64,000 bases of DNA, taken from the NCBI RefSeq assembly GCF_016859285.1, contig NC_053419.1, positions 8,725,501-8,789,500 on the forward strand, in the 5' to 3' direction. The notes under the pieces were generated by a model, which did not search any database, was not told where the DNA came from, and worked only from the letters and a program-made list of their open reading frames with translations. Made by a program: the position numbers and the translations under genes. The stretch is from Xiphias gladius. Lineage: Eukaryota > Chordata > Actinopteri > Istiophoriformes > Xiphiidae. Below, piece after piece: positions 57,050 to 64,000 of this stretch (positions are counted from its first letter, which is position 1; every line of letters begins with the position of its first letter).

Positions 57050-57116
57050 TGTGTATGTGTGTGTGTGTGTGTCTGTGTCTGGGGGGGGGGTCGTGCGCGT
57101 GCGCGCGTGCGCGTTC
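57050..57116. repeat. Alternating TG and CG tract
   Basis: TG repeat, a G run, then GCGCGTGCGCGCGTGCGCG. Alternating purine-pyrimidine sequence of this type favours left-handed DNA. Confidence 0.75.
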
Positions 57117-57999
57117 TGCTGTGTCACCATACATACGGGTCATTACTCTCTCTCCTGTTCTATGCGTTTTATTGCAATATGAATTAACTTACCATAATAA
57201 AAGAACTCCAAAACGTTATTGGTGAATTTACCTTATTACTCTTTTATCAAATTTACACATTTAGTCATTCGACAGCCTGCTATTGGGCTACATTGACATA
57301 CACTGCATCCTATATCCTGCTGTATAAAAATCAACACTTCTTTTTTCTGTATCATTACATTTTGGTCCATCTTCGTTTTATTTATTGTACTAGGTTAAAT
57401 GTCACCAGCGCACACGGCATATGTGAAACGTTCGTAGCAACAGTAAAGGTGGGCACGTAGAGCCATCTGTTTTAATTTAGCTGTTATTTGTCATGTTTCT
57501 ATTTTTACAGTGTTGCCATACCAAGACAGACGCAGTCCTGTGAATGATGCCGTCCTCGGTTTGGTAGATGTGAGCTTGCCTGGGGCGGATGTACCAATTA
57601 GCGCAGCAGACCAACCACTAAAGATCCCCATATTTCATCAAAGATCTGGAACATTAGCCTGAGTGAATTATTAAGAAAAGATCATTTTACAAAACGCATG
57701 TGATGCAGTGTTGAGAGAAGCTGAGTGTTTTTATCAGCCAAATATGCGTAGGCCTTAAATCCTTTAACTGAATGCATAGGCCCCATAGGATTTTAGCCAT
57801 TTATTTATATATTTTTTTAATGTTTTTTTTTTTTTTTTTTTTTAAGAAAAAGCAATGAAGTTTTCCCCCAGGTCTCTGCATAGTAATTAATCTGACCATA
57901 ACGTAATGAAGGCAAGCTATACATGTATAAAAAACACAAGTGTGTTTTGTTTTTTTAATTCCTCTAATGACATAAGAATCCAGACAGCAGATCTGATTT

Positions 58000-58092
58000 T
58001 GTGTGTGTGTGTGTGTGTGTGAGTGTGTGTGTGTGTGTGTGATGGGCCTTTAGGGCTGTGTGGGTGTGTGTGTGTGTGTCTGTGTGTGCGTG
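58000..58092. repeat. Interrupted (TG)n microsatellite
   Basis: Two TG runs separated by a short unique segment. Confidence 0.85.
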
Positions 58093-59180
58093 TGTTTATT
58101 GCACAGTTCCCTCTCTGACTAATGCATAATAACACACTGCATATACAAGATAAACTAAATTAATCAGTAAAAAGCTGTTGTGACACAATAGTAAAACTCC
58201 ACTTCAGAGAGACTTTAATTTGCTACATAAATATTAAAAGTATATAGACACGTAGGATGCAGTCGCGTTGAGTATCCACTTTAACCATAGGAGGTTTCAA
58301 TAACTATTCAGTTCACCGAGTTTACATTATATAATAAAAAAAGTGAGAGTGGGTTAACAACACTGTACATTTCACCTGCTCGGGTCAGTTAAATATTTTA
58401 TCCCAGAGACCCTCACTAACAGTTTGGGCCTGTCTGCACCAAAATTCCCATGTACTGTTTTGAAATATGGAAAAAACAAAACAAACGAACAAAAAAACCT
58501 TCCTTAATTTAATTAAATTGAGAAAGTATTCACATCGCTTCAATAGAGAAACCTTCCTCTGAGACAGCAGCTGGTAATCCAGTCTGTCTCAGCCCACTGT
58601 TAATGGAAGACACCAGTAAAATACTGTGTTGAAACACGCTCTTAAAATTAACAATACCATTCGTGTTTATATGGAGACATTTAAATCACCATATTAATTT
58701 ATTTCTTTAACATAATATTTTATCATCTAGTATTTAATGAGACAAAGATGTGCACATGCATTTAAACAGAGGGGTCAGAATTTAAGAGCAACCAGTCTTA
58801 TAATGAATAAATATCCATTTAACATAAGATGAAATTCGTGAGTTTATGGACACAACTTTGAGGGATTTTGTGATGGCTCTAACTCTACTGTTGTTATTGA
58901 GATTTAAAGTGTCTCTGTGGTAGTTAATAGTGAGTTTACAGTGGCCCTACTTGATATTATGTTTTAGTATCTCATCTGTGTCAAATTTCCATGATCAACT
59001 TCAGTTTCTCTGTGGCGTTTGGACCTTTGCAGCATTTACCATGAGATCACCGTGGTTGTATTTCATGAGCGGTTTTGTAGGACTGAATAAGAATAAAGTA
59101 CACTGAGACCTTCTGGGAGATGCAACTTTACTTACTGAGTGATCCGGGTTCATAATTAAAGACTTTCTTGACTTTTAATG

Positions 59181-60990
59181 ACCCCTGAACACAAGCAAAG
59201 TTGTGGAAGTTATTATAAGTGGACTGAGTAATGAGACGTTAACAGTGAACGCTGAGCTGAAGCCAATTAGCTCCAGTGCAGACAGACTGCTGGGCGCTAC
59301 AGTGCGCTTTAATGGCAAGGAGAGCGCCTACAGGGTCAGAGGGTGCGGGGTGCAGTGTGTGCATGTGTGTGTGTACGTGTACACGGGCGTGCGCGTGAGG
59401 AGGGAGCACATGACATGTCGGAATTTTTTTTTTTTTTGTTTTTAATTCTAATGTTCGAGAATATGGGCATGATGTGAAACTCTCATACTAATTTCCAGGT
59501 TGCTGGTTAGCTGAGCCATTTGAGTGTTGGAGTTTGCTAATGTACACCATATACTGTACAGTATGAATTACCAAAATATTTCAGATAGCAGCTTTAAAAG
59601 TTGATTGACATGGAAAGTCAATTCCAGTGAGTGTTTAGTTGGCGTTATTTTGTGGTCAGAGTTTCATTATCTTCTCATCACAACGGACTTGAGAGCCAGG
59701 GCTGTTTTGATAACACCTTCTTGTTTCTATGTTAAGGTGCTGTCAGCAGTAATGTAAGGTATACAATACAATTTGAGGTTAATGGGCTAAAACATGCAAC
59801 ACCACTGATACGGTTTCTTAATCATTTTATCTTCTGAATATAGCTCAGACATGTTGCGTTTATAAAAATGATTTCTTATGACATTAGAACAGGATTTAGC
59901 AATAGGATACCTGAGTTGATCATCTTTAAATTTTAAGGGATTTATCTGATGCTGTTAAGCAGAGCTACTGAAAAATGGTAAATACAAAAAAAAGGCAAGG
60001 GGGCTCAGTGTTTTGCTTAAAAACACACTGATTCTCACACCCTGAATCTCGTGATCTTGTGGCTGTTGGAAGTAATAATTAAGACAACTGCTTTATGAGT
60101 TTTGTTTTGATCCTCTGACACAAAATTTGGTAAAAGGGACTGTACTGGTCATATTTTCAATGTTTTTTTGTTTCAACTCTCGTACACCTAGTTGTCATAT
60201 ACAGCATTATACAATGCAAAACATATTACTTAATTTTCTGGATCAGGTTTGTAAAGAGAAGAAAAAGAGGCAGAGAGAGAGAGAGATCTTAGGCAAGTGA
60301 CACAATGTATAAGACTATTATCCCTCGTCCAAGAGAATCATTCAGTTCTCCGCGGGGTGTCAAAGCGACACATCTCGGCGGGGAGAAGATAACTAACCGA
60401 GATGATCTCACAGTATCACGGCTTAATTTTCTTTACTGGGGAATATTCGGCGGTAATGTAACTTAAATAGGCCATTGTGGAGCAAACTGCATCGTTTTAT
60501 ATGGGACATAAAATCACGAAAACTCCCCAAAAAGGAAGATTGGCACTTAGGCCTGCACAATGCGTTAAAATGGATTCTGAATGAATTACAACAAATGTCG
60601 TCCCATAAGGCCTGTACTCAGTATATACTCGTCGTGTGCATGTGTGTGAGAGCTTGTTTTTTCAACGAAAACTTCAGCTCCTCATTGTTATTGTTTGTAC
60701 ACATTGAAGATCATCTTAATTGCCACATGATTATGATCACATTTGAAAAGCAAAGGCATGATTAAAGGCATGAAAGTGATTGCCTTTTCTTGTGTGTGTA
60801 CATGGGCGTTTGTACGTTTACACTTTACTGAAGCTCATACGCAACAGCTGACAGGTACGACTTGAGTGTGCAATATGAGGGCACATCAGCAGGACACATT
60901 CTGGCTACTGCTGTTACTGAACTTGCAACCTGTTGGTTACAGCATGGTCTTAGTTTCCTGTAAACCAACCGACAAGAGCAGCAGCTTGAA
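59181..60990. other. Intergenic DNA with possible conserved non-coding blocks
   Basis: No exon recognised. The segments 59190-59340 and 60290-60570 are complex, free of simple repeats and more GC-balanced than their surroundings, the look of developmental enhancers. This is an impression only; no alignment was available. Confidence 0.3.
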
Positions 60991-61004
60991 TCAGATCTAT
61001 TTAT

Positions 61005-61345
61005 TATGCAATATATGGCTAAAAGTATATGGACATCCACCGTTCTGTTGTGTAATTTTGTTCCGGGGCTGTTTTTCATGTTTTTCATTAGCACTCTTAG
61101 TTCCAGTTAAAAAAGATCTCAATGTTACAGTGTATAATAATATTTTAATTTCTTTCCTGCACAAAGCAAGGTCCATAAAGAAATGGTTGACTGAGTTTGG
61201 TGTGGAAGAACTTGACTGGCCTGCACAGAGCTCTGACCTAAACCCCATCCAACACCTGCAAATCCCTGCAGACACGTTCCAAAATCTTGCGGAGAGGCCT
61301 TTAACAGCCTCCACTCCCAGAGGAGTGGAGGCTGTTAAACACAGC
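61005..61345 (+). mobile_element. Tc1/mariner-type transposon remnant
   Basis: An open stretch translates to WLTEFGVEELDWPAQSSDL and then NPIQHL, close to the LxWPxxSPDLNPIE block that carries the second catalytic Asp of Tc1/mariner (IS630) transposases. The preceding AAAAGTATATGGACATCC resembles an element end. Only a few hundred bases remain, with no N-terminal DNA-binding domain, so it is inactive. A perfect hairpin sits in its 3' part. Confidence 0.65.
61301..61338. repeat. Perfect 17-bp hairpin inside the Tc1-like remnant
   Basis: TTAACAGCCTCCACTCC, a four-base loop CAGA, then the exact reverse complement. Confidence 0.9.
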
Positions 61346-62512
61346 CACATAGTTTATATGCAAGTCTACATACATTATACTAGAAGCACGATGCATTTAT
61401 GTCTCATCTTTCCATTTGTCCATGTTTCTGACTTGTCTGTCCATCTGCCCGAGTAAATAAAAGGTATGTTAATGTCAACATTAAGGGCTCTATTAGTGCT
61501 GCAGACAGGAAGTGGAACAACCAGGGCTTTTTCTATTTGTTTATTATTAATGAGGACTGGAGGTTAATCTACCGCTTAATCACCAGGCAACATAGAGAGT
61601 GATGCAGAGAATGGAGAGGGTGAATACAAGGAGCGAGTGGAAAGAGTTGATTTTCCACAGAAATCAAACAGAGGAAGTGGAAGAGAGAGAAGTAGAGGAA
61701 GACATCAGTATTGGTGACCTCATCAACTATGATATCAATCAGCAGCATATGTGGTCGTGTAAAAAACCTCTGTAATTGTCCCTGTGACAATTAGCTAAAA
61801 CATGAGATCATCCCATTAGTGCACTGTGGAGTAAATGTTGTCCCATCTCAGTTAAAATGCTATGGCTTCAAACAGTAACTCCCTTGTGTTAGAAAATAAA
61901 AATTGTAAACACTTCTCAGACAATATTTTTAAATTTTATATCTCCACCCAGCCACATTTATACACACTCTGAAACAGCTTTTGGTAATGCACCTTGGATT
62001 TGCAGTCCCATTTAGTTGGTTGTTCTTTTCTTATTCCTCTATGCACTGGTCAAAGAAAAATATTTCTTATTCCCTAGGGAATAAACCCCAAACACTCATA
62101 AAATTAAGTTATACAAATCAGGTTTTGCAAGCATGTTTTCCATATGTATTGCTTTTTTATCAGTCGTGCCAGTGTGTATTCAAGAGGCTGACTCAGAGGA
62201 TGTTTTCCCAGGTGTCCAAAAACTGATTTTACTTTCAATCAACCCAAAATGGAAATAAAAAAAGACAAGTCACACAGAAACATGTGCCAGAAACCCATGT
62301 GTAATAAATACAACTAATTATATGATGTTAACAAATTTAAGGCAGCAATGCATTGTGAGGCTATGTGAAAATGAGTCAATTTGTGACAGGAGGCCTGAGT
62401 ACACTGCGGCTGTTGAAGCCCAGTGTGTAGGGTTCTTCTCTAGTTGCTTCCCAACAACAAGCAAGTTTTTCCCTATGTCAGGAAATATATGCTTGATACT
62501 CAGCACATGTTT

Positions 62513-62542
62513 GTGTGTGTGTGTGTGTGCGTGTGTGTGTAT
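62513..62542. repeat. (TG)n microsatellite
   Basis: Short TG run with one GC interruption. Confidence 0.8.
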
Positions 62543-63509
62543 ACCTGGTGTTTGTGTCTTCACAGTGTCACATTACTGTGCCCCATCACCCCAGACAGGC
62601 TGCAAATGTGTAATCCTGTGATCTGGCTTTTAATCCCCTAAAACATACAGTACAATATCAGAGATCTCTGCCAGATTATTACTGCGTGGAGTTGATCTCT
62701 AATTATTGTTTATGTGTTGTTAAAAAAATAGAGAAAATTCAAATCCAATGATCAACAATTTACTGACACAACTTGATAACTACAAGGAGGATGCCAGGTC
62801 GAAATAAAGCACATGATATTTTTACATTTTTCTATGACCAGCAAAATGGAGTCGACTCCGACGCAGACATTGTCTACACTTAACTGCACTGCAGTGAAGT
62901 CATATTAAAAAAATGTATTTAAATTTTGGCAGCCTTTTTGACAAATACATGACTGATAATCATCTGTGTTAATATGAAAGAAACAGAAATATGCTTCTGT
63001 TAGAACAGAACAACTCAAAGGAATCACTCCATGCTCAGTCCATGTCATTGTAAAACATGAATTTAAAAATAGATATTGAAAAATGTGAATTCTGATACCA
63101 CACACAACCAAGACCAGTCTCCTGGGAAGAAGCAGCTCACACGTTTCACTGGCAATTCATTTTCAAACACAAGAAAAAAGCACTTTTATTTTTCAATTAT
63201 TTGATTTTTAATTATTTGATATTTGTGTTAAATGCAGTTCTGCTCAAGGGCTCACCATTATAGATAGAGGCTGTGTTTTAAAGAGGGGCCACCAGGCAAA
63301 ATGGTAAACAACAGAATTAAATGGTAATAATTATTGTTCCAGAAAATAATTATTGTTCAGCTTCCTATCTGCACTGGTGTTTAAATAACAACGAATATTA
63401 GCTGTCTTTTTTTTCTGTAAGACAACTGTGTGTGTGTGCGTGAAGATGAGATGGCTTAAGTTGAATCACATATGCAGGGCACAGATAGGTGCACTCAAGA
63501 GGCAAGCAC

Positions 63510-63513
<4 letters not shown>

Positions 63514-63604
<91 letters not shown>
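63514..63604. repeat. (CA)n microsatellite
   Basis: About 45 uninterrupted CA units as shown. Confidence 0.93.
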
Positions 63605-63606
<2 letters not shown>

Positions 63607-64000
63607 CAGTCCGACAGATAAATAATGTATATTCTGCATGTTATTTCATTAAATATGTTATCATTTTTATAACCGAAAGGAATTTCCTACACTCAGTAAT
63701 TAAGTTTACTGATTACTTTTAGTTACTTTCTGATTAATTTGAAATTTTTTTAAGTTGTAAAAGTAATTGTAAACATTGGAAAAACATGAGAAAGTTTGGG
63801 GAATTTATTTCAGGTTTCTTTATTCATTCTTTATTTCAAGTTTTTTTTTCCACTACAGCAATTTGCCAAATTTATCTGTAATGACCTCTCACAAACAAAA
63901 CAAGTCTTGTTTCTCTGACACAACTTTTTGCTCCGTCTTCCAAACAGGATTCTGTGCAGCACATATGGGAGGACTTTACATCTGTATTGTTTTTGATGTG

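Larger units (their letters stand above)
55701..59180. other. Intergenic A/T-rich DNA
   Basis: No gene recognised. Notable simple sequence: TG/CG alternating tract at 57050-57116, poly-T near 57820-57843, and (TG)n at 58000-58092. Confidence 0.5.
61346..64000. other. Intergenic DNA to the right edge
   Basis: Apart from the two dinucleotide repeats listed, no gene, RNA or mobile element was recognised. Confidence 0.45.

Noticed and set aside
60475-60765. 96-residue ORF beginning MWSKLHRFIWDIKSRK
   Set aside because: The first part looks protein-like but resembles no family I know, and the second half is TG-repeat-like sequence. It fits a conserved non-coding block better.
61997-62226. Hydrophobic ORF on the plus strand near 61981
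   Set aside because: A/T-rich DNA often yields Phe/Leu/Ser-rich frames; no homology or splice context.

Overview
The window is vertebrate nuclear DNA, almost certainly from a ray-finned (percomorph-type) fish. The genes have many small exons with GT/AG introns, (CA)n tracts are abundant, short non-autonomous DNA transposons fill the introns, and the proteins are close to but clearly diverged from their human counterparts. Six protein-coding genes can be assembled exon by exon, every junction keeping frame. From left to right they are GALT (minus, 5' seven exons only), SIGMAR1 (plus), KATNAL2 (plus), HDHD2 (minus), IER3IP1 (minus) and SKOR2 (minus). No rRNA, tRNA, CRISPR or bacterial-type feature was seen.

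Layout. 1-14375: GALT, stretched by a 7.7 kb intron full of transposon debris and running off the left edge. 14376-14974: a roughly 600 bp head-to-head promoter interval. 14975-17402: SIGMAR1 coding exons. 19554-20468: a decayed inverted copy of the exon 9 region of KATNAL2. 21110-27720: KATNAL2, tail-to-tail with HDHD2 (31485-28498), the two 3' ends nearly touching. 36782-37750: IER3IP1. 38513-41179: a very large (CCT)n/(GGA)n array of about 1.7 kb pure repeat, seeded by a fragment of the IER3IP1 leader and bracketed by a 395 bp direct duplication. 43117-50933: SKOR2. 52.9-64 kb: upstream intergenic DNA with a likely SKOR2 leader exon, a GC island, possible conserved non-coding blocks and a Tc1/mariner remnant.

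The genes do not form one pathway. GALT is the central Leloir enzyme, SIGMAR1 an ER chaperone-like receptor, KATNAL2 a microtubule-severing-type AAA ATPase, HDHD2 a HAD-fold phosphatase-like protein, IER3IP1 a small ER/Golgi membrane protein and SKOR2 a neuronal SKI-family corepressor. What links them is synteny. GALT-SIGMAR1 are neighbours on human 9p13 and KATNAL2-HDHD2-IER3IP1-SKOR2 on 18q21. Both human regions correspond to the chicken Z, so the linkage here probably preserves an ancestral vertebrate block.

The most unusual structure is the IER3IP1-derived trinucleotide array with its flanking duplication. The second is the inverted KATNAL2 exon copy at the junction of the two human synteny blocks. 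Both need checking against raw long reads, because repeat expansion and haplotype mis-joining can mimic such structures.
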